A stretch of 58,747 nt of DNA from Terriglobia bacterium. Lineage in GTDB: Bacteria > Acidobacteriota > Terriglobia > Bryobacterales > Bryobacteraceae. The notes beneath the pieces are model-generated. The model searched no databases. It was not told where the DNA came from and saw only the letters and a program-made list of their open reading frames with translations. The position numbers and the translations under genes were made by a program. The stretch's first letter is position 1. Every line of letters starts with the position of its first letter. This document shows, piece after piece, positions 37,054-46,041 of this stretch. The stretch covers positions 1 to 58,747 of the forward strand of contig RGPS01000012.1 in assembly GCA_010084195.1 (NCBI GenBank). Reading direction: 5' to 3'.

Positions 37054-37986
37054 TTAGAAGCGGTGGATCTTAACCGTATCGCGACTAATCGCCGCCAGAT
37101 TTGCCTTGCCACACCCGGCCATATCGCGCGCCAGATCGGTCTGCAAAATCTCCATAGCGCGCTGCACCCCCGCCGCTCCATACGCGGCAAGACCACAGAC
37201 CGGCGCTCTGGCCACCAGCACAGCTTTCGCGCCCAGCGCGAGGCCTTTCAGCACATCACTCCCGCGGCGGAATCCACCATCCACCAACACGGCCACACGA
37301 CCGTTCACAGCATCGGCAATCGCCGGCAAAACCTCAATGGCTTCGTTCTTTCCTGTCGCACCCCGCTCTGTCCAGCCAGACACAACCAGGCCCTGCGCAC
37401 CCGCCCCAATCGCAGCTTCGGCATCGGCGACACTGAGGACGCCCTTGGCTACCACAGGGGCTCCAGCCGCCTTCACCAGAGCCGCCAGAGCCTTCCAGTT
37501 GCCCCCGGTAGCGATCACCACCTTACATCCCGCCGCCACCGCCCGCTTTGCCAGCGCAGCCGACTTGGCCATATCGGGCTCCAGCTTCAACTGAAACCAT
37601 GCCCCGGCCTTCGCCAGCGGCACAATCTGTTCCAGCGCAACGCTCGATTCAGCCGAAATCACCAGCGTCGCCTTCGCGGCAGCAGCCCCGCGAGCCATCT
37701 CCAGTTCCGCTTCCGGATGAAAGCGGCGCTGATTCGCTACCGGCCCCACCAGCAGGGGGGCGAAATGCTTCTCCCCAAACAGTTCCAGCGTCAGGTCCAT
37801 CCCCGTCGTATTCACCATCAGGCGGGGTCGGAAGGTAATGCGGTCAAATGCAGCGCGATCCGCCGGAGCCAGCAACGCCCAGGTCGCCGCGTCCACCTTG
37901 CGCCTGGCCATCTCACCGATTTCGTAGGTATTCAGCAATTCCGCGACCGGCGCGATGCGTCCGGCGGGTTCCAAAGCAATTTGCAT
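37054..37986 (-). CDS. Divergent FMN alpha-hydroxy acid dehydrogenase paralogue lacking the catalytic His
   Basis: This is a 310-residue TIM-barrel protein of the lactate/glycolate oxidase family. The flavin-phosphate region is kept (VDGGFRRGSDVLKGLALGAK), as are LEQIVPLAKAGAWFQLK and the C-terminal plan. The family motif SNHGGR, with the catalytic His, is replaced by SGWTER: Trp205 stands where His is expected, while Arg is kept. The RERDxRN-type loop is also missing. It starts five bases after its intact paralogue, whose sequence aligns along most of its length. It may be a non-oxidase flavoprotein, a partner subunit or an enzyme with new chemistry. The start is ATG 37986. Confidence 0.75.
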   Translation of the reverse strand: MQIALEPAGRIAPVAELLNTYEIGEMARRKVDAATWALLAPADRAAFDRITFRPRLMVNTTGMDLTLELFGEKHFAPLLVGPVANQRRFHPEAELEMARGAAAAKATLVISAESSVALEQIVPLAKAGAWFQLKLEPDMAKSAALAKRAVAAGCKVVIATGGNWKALAALVKAAGAPVVAKGVLSVADAEAAIGAGAQGLVVSGWTERGATGKNEAIEVLPAIADAVNGRVAVLVDGGFRRGSDVLKGLALGAKAVLVARAPVCGLAAYGAAGVQRAMEILQTDLARDMAGCGKANLAAISRDTVKIHRF

Positions 37987-37991
37987 GATTT

Positions 37992-39185
37992 TTATGGGAA
38001 GTTCGCGAGAACGATCTTTCGATTGATGGCCGACAGCCTGGTACAGCCGGTCTGCAACATGGCCTGCACGAACTCTGCCTGCATGATTTCCAAAACCCGT
38101 GTGACGCCGGTGACACCATACGAACCCAGGCCCCACAACGGCACCCGGCCCAGACAGACCGCATTGGCACCCAGCGCCAGTGCCTTCAGCACATCCGCCC
38201 CGCGCCGCAAACCGCTGTCGAACAACACCGGAACTTTACCTCCGACCGCGTCCACAATCTCGGGCAGAACTTCCAGCGTGGAGGGACCGTAATCAAGCGA
38301 CCGCCCTCCGTGGTTCGAAACGTAGATGCCGTCCACGCCATGCTCCAGCGCCAGCTTCGCGTCTTCAGCGGTTAGAATCCCCTTGATGACAATCGGAACC
38401 TTGACAAAGGTCCGCAATTCCTCAAAAAACTTCCACTCGTACCAGAGACGCCCCACGCTGATTCTGTACGGGTTTCCGGCCGGGACCGGGCCGCCGCCCC
38501 CAAACCGGCCTCGCCCGCCACCCGTGGCATTCAGATTCCGATCATGCTGGGATCGCTCATAAACAGTCGCCAACTGGTCCACCGTAACCACCACCGCTTT
38601 CGCCCCCTGGGCGATCGCGGGTTCCAGATAGGCCTTATTGGCGTCCATAGCCTGTTTGGGATAAAGCTGAACCCACATTGGACTCGATGCCGCCGACATC
38701 ACCTTATCGAACGACAGGCTGGAATTGTTACTCAGGATCATCGGCGTGTTGGAAGCAGCAGCCGCGCCTTTGTGGGTGGATTGTTCGCCGTCTTTGTCCA
38801 GATCGCCATGCAGGGCGGTTGGCGAGACCAGGATAGGGAACGCCATCTTCGTGCCGAAAATCTCAGTGGAGGTATCAACCGTCGCGCTCCCGGTATTCGA
38901 CGTACCGGCCTTGTTCTCCGCCAGTTTCACCCAGTCAAAAGCCAGGCGATTCCGCCGCAAGGTGAACTCACTCTCCTCGCCGTAGGCCCGATAGTTGTAG
39001 ACCGCACGAGTTTGTTTGGCGTACATAACCGCCTCAAACTCAAAAGCGGTGAGAAGTTCCTTGATACCGGGAACACGCGCATGATCGCGAATCGGGTCAA
39101 TCTGCCCGCTCAGCAGAGGCGACCCGGCCAGAAAACCAGCCAGGGCCTCAATCGACCTGCGGCGCGAGATTTCGAATTTGTTCAC
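37992..39185 (-). CDS. FMN-dependent alpha-hydroxy acid dehydrogenase (lactate dehydrogenase type)
   Basis: This is a flavoenzyme of 397 residues that oxidises 2-hydroxy acids such as L-lactate. The N-terminus EISRRRSIEALAGFLAGSPL looks like a Tat signal, which is unusual for the family and suggests export. The catalytic SNHGGRSLDYGPSTLEVLPE is intact, with FDSGLRRGADVLKALALGA as the FMN-phosphate site and FPILVSPTALHG at the first flavin loop. A Gly/Arg-rich insert (GGGRGRFGGGG) sits near residue 220. It precedes the degenerate paralogue in one operon. Confidence 0.87.
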   Translation of the reverse strand: MNKFEISRRRSIEALAGFLAGSPLLSGQIDPIRDHARVPGIKELLTAFEFEAVMYAKQTRAVYNYRAYGEESEFTLRRNRLAFDWVKLAENKAGTSNTGSATVDTSTEIFGTKMAFPILVSPTALHGDLDKDGEQSTHKGAAAASNTPMILSNNSSLSFDKVMSAASSPMWVQLYPKQAMDANKAYLEPAIAQGAKAVVVTVDQLATVYERSQHDRNLNATGGGRGRFGGGGPVPAGNPYRISVGRLWYEWKFFEELRTFVKVPIVIKGILTAEDAKLALEHGVDGIYVSNHGGRSLDYGPSTLEVLPEIVDAVGGKVPVLFDSGLRRGADVLKALALGANAVCLGRVPLWGLGSYGVTGVTRVLEIMQAEFVQAMLQTGCTRLSAINRKIVLANFP

Positions 39186-39244
39186 ATTGCCACCGTGAAC
39201 CGGAGCTTATTACAGATCTGCACCACAGGTCAAGGCGGTAACGT

Positions 39245-40672
39245 ATGAAGATGCTTCGGAACACCGCAATTGTACTCTGCCTGCTGGCCTCACACGCCGG
39301 TGCCCAGGTGCCGGTCTCGCCCCGCGACATCCTCGCGGAACTGATCGCCAGCAACACGACAGACCTGGGAGGCGCCAACACTGCAGCCGCTCGCGCAGGC
39401 GCCAAACATCTGATCGCTGCCGGGTTCGCCGCAGCCGACGTGCAAATCCTCGTCCCCGAAGGACGCCCCAACAAGGGCAATCTGGTCGCTCGCCTGCGAT
39501 CCGCAAACAGCACGCTGAAGCCCTAACTGTTCATCGGCCACCTCGACGTTGTCGAGGCCCGTCCGGAAGACTGGACTACCAACCCCTTCCAGCTCATCGG
39601 GAAGGACGGTTACTTCTACAGGCGCGGCACCCAGGACATCAAGGCCATGGACACGGCCCTGATCTCCACCTTCATCCGCCTGAAGCGGGAAGGCTGCGTC
39701 CCCCCTCGCGATCTGATTTTGGCGCTCACCCCCGACGAAGAGAATGGCACAGCCAACGGTGTCGCCTGGCTCGTGAAGAACCATCGCGACCTAATTGACG
39801 CCGAACTCGTCCTCAACGTAGACCAGGGTGGAGTCACTACCGACAAAGGCAAAGCAACATCAGTGGAAGTCGCCGCAGCGGAAAAGCTCTATGCCGATTT
39901 CCATCTGATGGTCACCAACCCCGGCGGCCACAGTTCCCGTCCGGTGCCCGAAAACGCCATTTATCGTCTCGCGCACGCCCTGCTGCGCATCGAAAATTCG
40001 TCATTTCCGTTCGAACTGAACCCGGTCACCAAAACCTTTTTCGGGGGTATTGCGCCCAAAGAAACGCCGGAACGTCGCGGGCAGATTCAGGCCATCCTGC
40101 AACCATCACCCGCCGCCGCCCTGGCCGCTTTCTCAAGCGACGCCCGCTTCAACGGCCTCACCCACACCACCTGCATCGCCACGCGCCTCGACGCGGGCCA
40201 CGCCAACAATGCGCTGCCCCAGCGTGCCCTCGCACTCATCAATTGCCGACTCCTCCCCGGCCATTCGCCCGAAGAAATCCGTCAGGAACTGTTACAGAAG
40301 CTTGCTGATCCAAACGTTGCGGTTCGCTGGATGAATAGCCAGACGGCAGTGGTAATGGAGAAAGGTCCCGAAGACCACGCCATGACACCAGCCGAGCCAC
40401 GAAAGGATGTCATGGTGGCGATTCGCAGCGCAGCCGATTCATACTGGCCCGGTGTGCCTCTGGTGGTGACCATGGAGACCGGAGCCTCCGACAGCAAATA
40501 CACCGCCGCAGCGGGAATCCCGGGCTTCGGTATCGGCATGATCGCAATTGACCACGACGACGTCCGTGCCCACGGCAAAGACGAGCGAATCCGAGTGAAG
40601 GCATTTCACGAAGCGGTGGAATTTAACTACCGCTTCGTGAAAGCGCTGCTCTCACAACCTCGCCAGGACTAA
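39245..40672 (+). pseudogene. Secreted M20 family metallopeptidase interrupted by one in-frame TAA
   Basis: The reading frame from ATG 39245 to 40672 encodes a complete M20 peptidase of ~475 codons, except for TAA at 39524-39526. The first part has a signal peptide (MKMLRNTAIVLCLLASHAGA) and ends at NSTLKP. The frame resumes with LFIGHLDVVEARPEDW, which holds the first zinc-binding His, then RRGTQDIKAMD (bridging Asp), DEENG (catalytic Glu pair) and the METGASDSKYTAAAGIPGFG end. A product stopped at TAA would lack all metal ligands. No other damage is visible, so the mutation is recent or a sequence error; the original codon was probably Leu. Confidence 0.85.
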
Positions 40673-40690
40673 ACTTCCCGGCAGAGCCTG

Positions 40691-40984
40691 CTATTCCTCG
40701 TCGTCTTCGTCTTCGAAGTCGTCTTCTTCATCCTCATCTTCATCGTCAAGGTCGACGTCGTCATCGTCCTCGTCGTCATCGCCCTCGTCGTCATCGTCCT
40801 CGTCATCATCATCGTTCTCGTCATCATCATCGTCCTCGTCTTCCTCGTCTTCTTCCTCTACGAGGTCATCGTCCTCGTCTTCATCTTCGAGGTCTTCTTC
40901 GAGGTCATCAAAACCGACATCGTCGGGGTTCCGGCGCGGAGGGCTCATCATCCATTCCGTCGCGTCATCGTCAAGGTATGCCAT
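40691..40984 (-). CDS. Extremely acidic low-complexity protein
   Basis: This is a 97-residue protein with a short ordered start ([20 protein letters not shown], then DDVGF) and a tail of about 72 residues, of which roughly 60 are Asp or Glu. The tail holds isolated Leu, Val, Phe, Asn and Gly residues. Codons alternate GAC/GAT and GAA/GAG, which argues against a simple DNA slippage tract and for selection on protein charge. I recognise no family. Its ATG faces the hslV gene across ~200 bases. Possible roles are binding of cations or basic proteins, a nucleic-acid mimic or a chaperone-like tail, all speculative. Confidence 0.65.
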   Translation of the reverse strand: MAYLDDDATEWMMSPPRRNPDDVGFDDLEEDLEDEDEDDDLVEEEDEEDEDDDDDENDDDDEDDDDEGDDDEDDDDVDLDDEDEDEEDDFEDEDDEE

Positions 40985-41185
40985 ATCTCTTTTCTGCCTT
41001 CAATATACGACTCTATTGAAGCCGTCGCAGACCGAACATCGTTCCCACCGCCGGTCCTTCGTGCTTCCATCGTTTGCAGTGTACACGGTTCCCTGTTTCG
41101 GCGGGTAACGCTCCGGAGCGATCTGCCCACGCCGGTGCGGTTTGGCGTGCTGTCCGGCTGCGATACACTGGAGTTTCACCCCATA

Positions 41186-41725
41186 ATGAAGCAGCGAATT
41201 CGTTCCACGACGGTGCTCTGCGTGCGCCGCGATGGAAAAGTAGTAATGGCCGCAGACGGCCAAGTAACGCTGGGCAGCGAAGTCCTCAAATCAACAGCCC
41301 GAAAGCTGCGTCGTTTGTACAACGACAAAATTCTTTCTGGCTTTGCCGGGTCCACCGCCGACGCCCTCTCTCTCACTCTCCGCTTTGAAGCGAAGCTCGA
41401 GCAGTTCAACGGCAATTTGCCGCGAGCTGTCGTGGAATTGGCCAAGGAATGGCGGACAGACAAGATCCTGCGCCATCTGGAGGCGCTTTTACTCGTCTCC
41501 GACGCAAAAAACACGTACATCGTGAGCGGTAACGGCGATGTGATCGAGCCCGATGAGAATATCGCCGCCATCGGTTCCGGCGGATCGTATGCTCTCGCGG
41601 CTGCGACGGCCCTGATGCGTCATACCAAAATGAGCGCCCGGCAGATTGCCGAAGAAGCCATGAAGATCGCAGGGAACACCTGCATTTACACCAATCTCAA
41701 CATCAACTACGAGGAACTGAGCTGA
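41186..41725 (+). CDS. hslV: ATP-dependent protease subunit HslV
   Basis: This is the peptidase subunit of the HslVU (ClpQY) protease, 179 residues. The threonine nucleophile is Thr8 in [14 protein letters not shown], which is exposed after removal of the first seven residues. AADGQVTLG and the [14 protein letters not shown] segment match the family. ATG 41186 has GGAG at 41170-41173. TTGGCG and TACACT at 41142 and 41164 are a possible weak promoter. hslU follows after one base. Confidence 0.96.
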   Translation: MKQRIRSTTVLCVRRDGKVVMAADGQVTLGSEVLKSTARKLRRLYNDKILSGFAGSTADALSLTLRFEAKLEQFNGNLPRAVVELAKEWRTDKILRHLEALLLVSDAKNTYIVSGNGDVIEPDENIAAIGSGGSYALAAATALMRHTKMSARQIAEEAMKIAGNTCIYTNLNINYEELS

Positions 41726-41726
41726 C

Positions 41727-43085
41727 ATGGTGATCTACCTGCCGAGCCAGTCCGTGGAAGAAGGGCCGGTCCTTGACGAACTGACTCCGCGCGAGATCGT
41801 GCGCGAACTCGACAAATACGTCATCGGCCAGCCCGATGCCAAACGGGCCGTCGCCATCGCCCTCCGCAACCGGCTCCGGCGCCAAAAGCTCCCGCCTGAA
41901 ATGGCCGAAGATGTGATGCCCAAGAACATCCTCATGATCGGCCCCACCGGCGTCGGGAAGACCGAAATCGCGCGACGCCTCGCCAAACTCTCCAACTCCC
42001 CTTTCATGAAAGTGGAAGCCAGCAAATTCACCGAAGTAGGGTATGTTGGCCGCGATGTCGAATCGATGATCCGCGACCTGGTCGATATTGCCATCGACAT
42101 GGTTCGCGAAGAAAAGCTGGATGAAATCGGCGACCGCGCAGAAACCGCAGCAGAAAGTCGCCTTTTGGACCTCCTGCTGCCCCCCACTCCGGAAAACCCC
42201 GAAGAAAACGCGAAGTCCCGAGAAAAACTCCGCGAGCGCCTGCGGTCCGGCAAACTAGACGAGCGCATGGTGGAGCTCGAAGTAAAAGATCGGGGGCCAA
42301 GCTTTGACATCGGAGGGGGCCCGAACTTCGAAGAGATGGGGATCAACATCAAGGAACTGATTCCCGCCATGTTCGGAACCCGCTCCAAAAAGCGCAGTAT
42401 GCGCGTGGAAGACGCGCTGGAATACCTGATCCAGGAAGAAGAGCAGAAGCTCATCGACATGGATCTGGTCACCCGTATCGCCCTCGAACGCGTGGAATCA
42501 AACGGCATCATCTTCCTCGATGAAGTCGACAAAATAGCCGGCCGCGAAGGCGGACACGGTCCCGATGTCAGCCGGGAAGGTGTGCAGCGCGACATTCTGC
42601 CCATCGTGGAAGGCACCACAGTCAACACCCGCTACGGCTTCGTCCGCACCGACCACATTCTCTTCATCGCGGCCGGGGCTTTCCACGTGTCGAAGCCCAG
42701 CGACCTCATCCCCGAACTCCAGGGCCGCTTCCCCATTCGCGTGGAACTGAAATCGCTTTCTGTGGATGATTTTGTCCGCATTTTGAAAGAACCCAAGAAC
42801 GCTCTCGCCAAACAGTACATCGCCCTGATGGAAACAGAAGGCATCAAGCTGATTCTTACCGACGACGCCCTCCTCGAAGTCTCCAGATTCGCCACTCAGG
42901 TGAACGAATCCTCCGAGAACATCGGGGCCCGCCGCCTCCACACCATCATGGAAAAGCTCCTCGAAGAGATTTCTTTTGAAGGGCCGGACCTAAAGAAAAA
43001 GACCGTCAAGGTTGATGCGGCCTACGTTCGCAAACAGCTCGCCGAGATCGTAAAAGATCAGGACCTGAGCCGCTATATCCTGTAA
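41727..43085 (+). CDS. hslU: ATP-dependent protease ATPase subunit HslU
   Basis: This is the AAA+ unfoldase of HslVU, 452 residues. Walker A GPTGVGKT is at residues 72-79 and Walker [11 protein letters not shown] near 260. The [16 protein letters not shown] pore-loop region, the acidic intermediate domain around residues 130-220, and the C-terminal DLSRYIL tail that docks into HslV are present. Its TAA overlaps the ATG of the next gene. The order hslV-hslU is standard. Confidence 0.97.
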   Translation: MVIYLPSQSVEEGPVLDELTPREIVRELDKYVIGQPDAKRAVAIALRNRLRRQKLPPEMAEDVMPKNILMIGPTGVGKTEIARRLAKLSNSPFMKVEASKFTEVGYVGRDVESMIRDLVDIAIDMVREEKLDEIGDRAETAAESRLLDLLLPPTPENPEENAKSREKLRERLRSGKLDERMVELEVKDRGPSFDIGGGPNFEEMGINIKELIPAMFGTRSKKRSMRVEDALEYLIQEEEQKLIDMDLVTRIALERVESNGIIFLDEVDKIAGREGGHGPDVSREGVQRDILPIVEGTTVNTRYGFVRTDHILFIAAGAFHVSKPSDLIPELQGRFPIRVELKSLSVDDFVRILKEPKNALAKQYIALMETEGIKLILTDDALLEVSRFATQVNESSENIGARRLHTIMEKLLEEISFEGPDLKKKTVKVDAAYVRKQLAEIVKDQDLSRYIL

Positions 43086-44056
43086 TGCGCGCTTCCCTGC
43101 CAGTTCTTGCCGCTTTTCTGCTGGTGAGTTGCGGCTACCCTGGCGATCCCCTGCCCCCTGCGTTGAATCGCCCCAGCCGGGTTACGGATCTGGCAGTGCT
43201 GGAGCGCGGCTCCAATCTTTTCGTGGTCTTCACCATGCCCGAGAAGACTACCGAAGGCCTGCCGATCGCAACCCCGCCCGATATCGAACTCCGCGTGGGT
43301 GCCGTCGGGGATCGCTTCGTGGAAGCCGAATGGGTCTCAGGCAGTGACCGTGTCCCGCCTGACGCTCTTCATCAGGAAAACGGCCGCGTCGAAGCACGGA
43401 TCCCCGCAGAAAAATTCTATGGCCGCACAGTCGTGATTGCCGTCAGGCTCCACGGGCCAAAGGGACGCGAAGTCGGCTGGTCAAATCTGGAATTGGTCAA
43501 CGTTCTCCCGGCGCTGCCGAAGCCAGAGGGACTTTCGGCGACGGATGTCTCCGGCGGAGTGGGTCTTGCCTGGCGAGTGGCCACGCCTGCCGTCGAGTTC
43601 CGCATCTTCCGCCGCCCAAAAGCCGACAAAGAATGGGCTTTTCTCGGTCTCAGCAGCCAGCCCAGTTACACAGATACAACAGCTGAATACGGTCGCGAGT
43701 ACGAATACTTCGTCCAGTCGGGCCAGAAATCCGCCGAAAAATATGCGGAGAGCGAACTTTCAGACACCCTCGCCTTCAAACCTGCAGATCGCTTCGCACC
43801 AGCGCCCCCCACTGGCCTGGTAGCTATCCCCGGCACGAAGACCATCGAACTGGTCTGGAACCGTAGTCCCGAAGCAGACTGGGCCCTCTATCGGGTCTAC
43901 CGGGACAATCTACTGTTGGCCGATGCAATCCAGGCTGCCAGCTTTGGGGATAAGGATGTCGTTCCCGGCGCGAAGCACACTTATCAGGTAACGTCCGTCG
44001 ATACGGCAGGCAATGAGAGCGCCCGTTCCGTTGTGGTTGACGCCACGCTTCCCTGA
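43085..44056 (+). CDS. Fibronectin type III lipoprotein
   Basis: This is an exported lipoprotein of 323 residues. The signal peptide ends in a lipobox, FLLVSC, with Cys16 as lipidation site, followed by GYPGDPLPP. The rest contains FN3-like beta domains: a first divergent unit, then one from about residue 145 (PKPEGLSATDVSGGVGLAWR) and one from about 240 (PPTGLVAIPGTKTIELVWN, VYRDNLLLAD, YQVTSVDTAGNES). Its start overlaps the hslU stop, so it is co-translated with the protease. FN3 domains usually bind proteins or sugars. Confidence 0.82.
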   Translation: MRASLPVLAAFLLVSCGYPGDPLPPALNRPSRVTDLAVLERGSNLFVVFTMPEKTTEGLPIATPPDIELRVGAVGDRFVEAEWVSGSDRVPPDALHQENGRVEARIPAEKFYGRTVVIAVRLHGPKGREVGWSNLELVNVLPALPKPEGLSATDVSGGVGLAWRVATPAVEFRIFRRPKADKEWAFLGLSSQPSYTDTTAEYGREYEYFVQSGQKSAEKYAESELSDTLAFKPADRFAPAPPTGLVAIPGTKTIELVWNRSPEADWALYRVYRDNLLLADAIQAASFGDKDVVPGAKHTYQVTSVDTAGNESARSVVVDATLP

Positions 44057-44098
44057 CCGCCGAAGCCGGACGCTGCCCGTTCGATAGCATGACAGCTA

Positions 44099-44647
44099 AT
44101 GGCCCTTCAGTTCACCACGTCTTACATGACGGACAGTCTCGCGCTCATGACCTACTACAAACAGTTGGGCGAGCGGGCGATCACACAGGTGGCCGATGCC
44201 CAACTTTTCCAGCCCCTCGACGACGAATCGAACTCCATCGTCACCATCGTCAGGCACATGTCCGGCAATATGAAGTCGCGTTGGACTGATTTTTTGACCA
44301 GCGACGGGGAAAAGCCCTGGCGTGACCGCGATGCGGAATTCAGCCCGGCCAGCCTCACACGCGAGCTACTGATGCAGGCCTGGAATGAAGGCTGGGCCTG
44401 CGTCTTCCAGGCTCTGGAGGGCCTCACTGATGCGGACCTTGGTCGAACCATTACCATTCGCGGCGAAGCACATTCGGTCCTGCAGGCCATTGGCCGCCAA
44501 CTGACCCACTACGCCTATCACGTCGGCCAAATCGTCATGCTCGCGAAGCATTTTCAGGGCCCGGCCTGGAAAAAGCTCAGCATCCCGCGCGGACAGTCCA
44601 CAGAATTCAACGCAAAGGTCATGGCGGGCGAACTAAGTCAGCGCTAA
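44099..44647 (+). CDS. DinB-like protein (DUF1572 family)
   Basis: This is a four-helix bundle protein of 182 residues. The metal-binding histidines of the DinB/YfiT superfamily are seen in IVRHMSGNM and LTHYAYHVGQIVML. The ending WKKLSIPRGQSTEFN is typical of DUF1572. Members may act as metal-dependent thiol transferases, but this one has no proven activity. It is read with hslVU and the permease on the same strand. Confidence 0.8.
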   Translation: MALQFTTSYMTDSLALMTYYKQLGERAITQVADAQLFQPLDDESNSIVTIVRHMSGNMKSRWTDFLTSDGEKPWRDRDAEFSPASLTRELLMQAWNEGWACVFQALEGLTDADLGRTITIRGEAHSVLQAIGRQLTHYAYHVGQIVMLAKHFQGPAWKKLSIPRGQSTEFNAKVMAGELSQR

Positions 44648-44661
44648 AACACAATCTTCTG

Positions 44662-46041
44662 ATGACTCCCGATACGAAGCTCAAATCAAACACCCTGCTC
44701 CGGCAATTGGGACTTGTTAGTGCCACCGCACTGGTGGTTTCGAACATGATCGGCACTGGTATTTTCACCACCACAGGCTTCATGGTCGGCGACCTGGGCA
44801 GCGCCAGACTCGTCCTGCTTGTGTGGGCCACCGGAGCGCTGTTTGCCCTCTGTGGAGCCCTCTGCTACTCCGAACTCAGTGTCAATTTCCCCAGTTCCGG
44901 GGGCGAGTACGTCTACCTGACACGAGCCTTTGGCCCCGCCTGGGGCTTCATGACAGGATGGGTGTCTTTCTTCGCGGGCTTCTCCGCGCCCATCGCTGCA
45001 GCCGCGCTCGCGTTTTCCGACTACGCCGGATATTTCAACCCCGATCTCAGGCAGGCCAACGAAGCCTATACGCTCGGCTCCGGAGCCCTGTCTCTAAAAT
45101 TTGGCTGGGCCCAACTGGTGGCCTCCGGCCTGATCGCCGTTTTCACGGTGATCAATTTCTTCGGAGTCAAGCGGGTTGCACGCCTGCAAAACGTCCTCAC
45201 CGGAACCAAACTCCTGGTCATCGCCGGCCTCGTCCTCGGGGGCTTCCTGTTTGGCAAGGGAGATTGGTCGCACTTCTCAGCCAACGCCGTTCGGACGTCA
45301 TCAAATCCCCTGCCCATCGCGTTTGTCATCAGCCTGCTGTGGGTGATGGTGGGCTACAGCGGGTGGAACGCCGCAACCTATGTCGGCGAAGAGGTAAGAC
45401 AACCCGACCGTACCCTGCCCGCTGCGCTCGGCCTCGGTACGGCTATCGTCGCCCTCGCCTACCTCGGCCTCAACCTGGTCTTTATCTACGCCACGCCCCT
45501 CGAAAGTATGAAGAACGTGGTCGCAGTGGGTTCTTTGGCTGCCGCCAACCTCTTCGGCCCGGAAATCGGCGGGGCCTTTGCCATCCTCATGGCAATCTCA
45601 CTAATGTCCACCGTAAATGCCATGGTCACTATCGGCCCGAGAGTCTACTACGCCATGGCGCACAATCAGGCTTTCTTCAAGTCCGCAGCCACCGTCCACC
45701 CCAGGTGGAGGACACCGGTCAACGCCATTCTCATGCAGGGCGCCTGCGCCATCGTGATGACCCTCACACCGTTCCCGCAACTGATCATCTACATCGGCTT
45801 CAGCCTCACCTGCTTTACCGTGATGGCCGTCGCGTCGGTCTTTGTTTTTCGCCGCCGGTCCGACTGGCAGAAACTCGCCGCCGTGAACTTCCTCTTCCCC
45901 CTCATCCCCGGCGCCTACATTCTGGTGGGCCTGGCGACCATCATCTACGGCATGATCTGGGCCCCCCTGCCCTCCATCTCGGCCTTGGTAACCATCCTGG
46001 TGGGTGCTGCTGTCTACGCGGGCACACGACGTGCTGCCTGA
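44662..46041 (+). CDS. APC-family amino acid permease
   Basis: This is an inner-membrane transporter of 459 residues with about 12 hydrophobic helices. The first helix holds the conserved SNMIGTGIFTTTG substrate-binding break, followed by PSSGGEYVYLTRAFGP, a core APC motif. Helix 6 region VMVGYSGWNAATYVGEE is also typical. It would import amino acids by proton or exchange coupling; the substrate is not predictable. Its end overlaps the next gene's likely start. Confidence 0.9.
   Translation: MTPDTKLKSNTLLRQLGLVSATALVVSNMIGTGIFTTTGFMVGDLGSARLVLLVWATGALFALCGALCYSELSVNFPSSGGEYVYLTRAFGPAWGFMTGWVSFFAGFSAPIAAAALAFSDYAGYFNPDLRQANEAYTLGSGALSLKFGWAQLVASGLIAVFTVINFFGVKRVARLQNVLTGTKLLVIAGLVLGGFLFGKGDWSHFSANAVRTSSNPLPIAFVISLLWVMVGYSGWNAATYVGEEVRQPDRTLPAALGLGTAIVALAYLGLNLVFIYATPLESMKNVVAVGSLAAANLFGPEIGGAFAILMAISLMSTVNAMVTIGPRVYYAMAHNQAFFKSAATVHPRWRTPVNAILMQGACAIVMTLTPFPQLIIYIGFSLTCFTVMAVASVFVFRRRSDWQKLAAVNFLFPLIPGAYILVGLATIIYGMIWAPLPSISALVTILVGAAVYAGTRRAA

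Noticed and set aside
37063-38292. A 409-codon plus-strand frame spanning both FMN dehydrogenase paralogues.
   Set aside because: It crosses two clear genes in antisense and is rich in Arg, Pro and His as expected of a shadow.
22899-39526. Programmed TAA readthrough or stop reassignment, suggested by two genes with single in-frame TAA.
   Set aside because: Other genes here (for example hslU) end normally at TAA, no shared context follows the two codons, and TAA is the least leaky stop. Mutation or base error is simpler.
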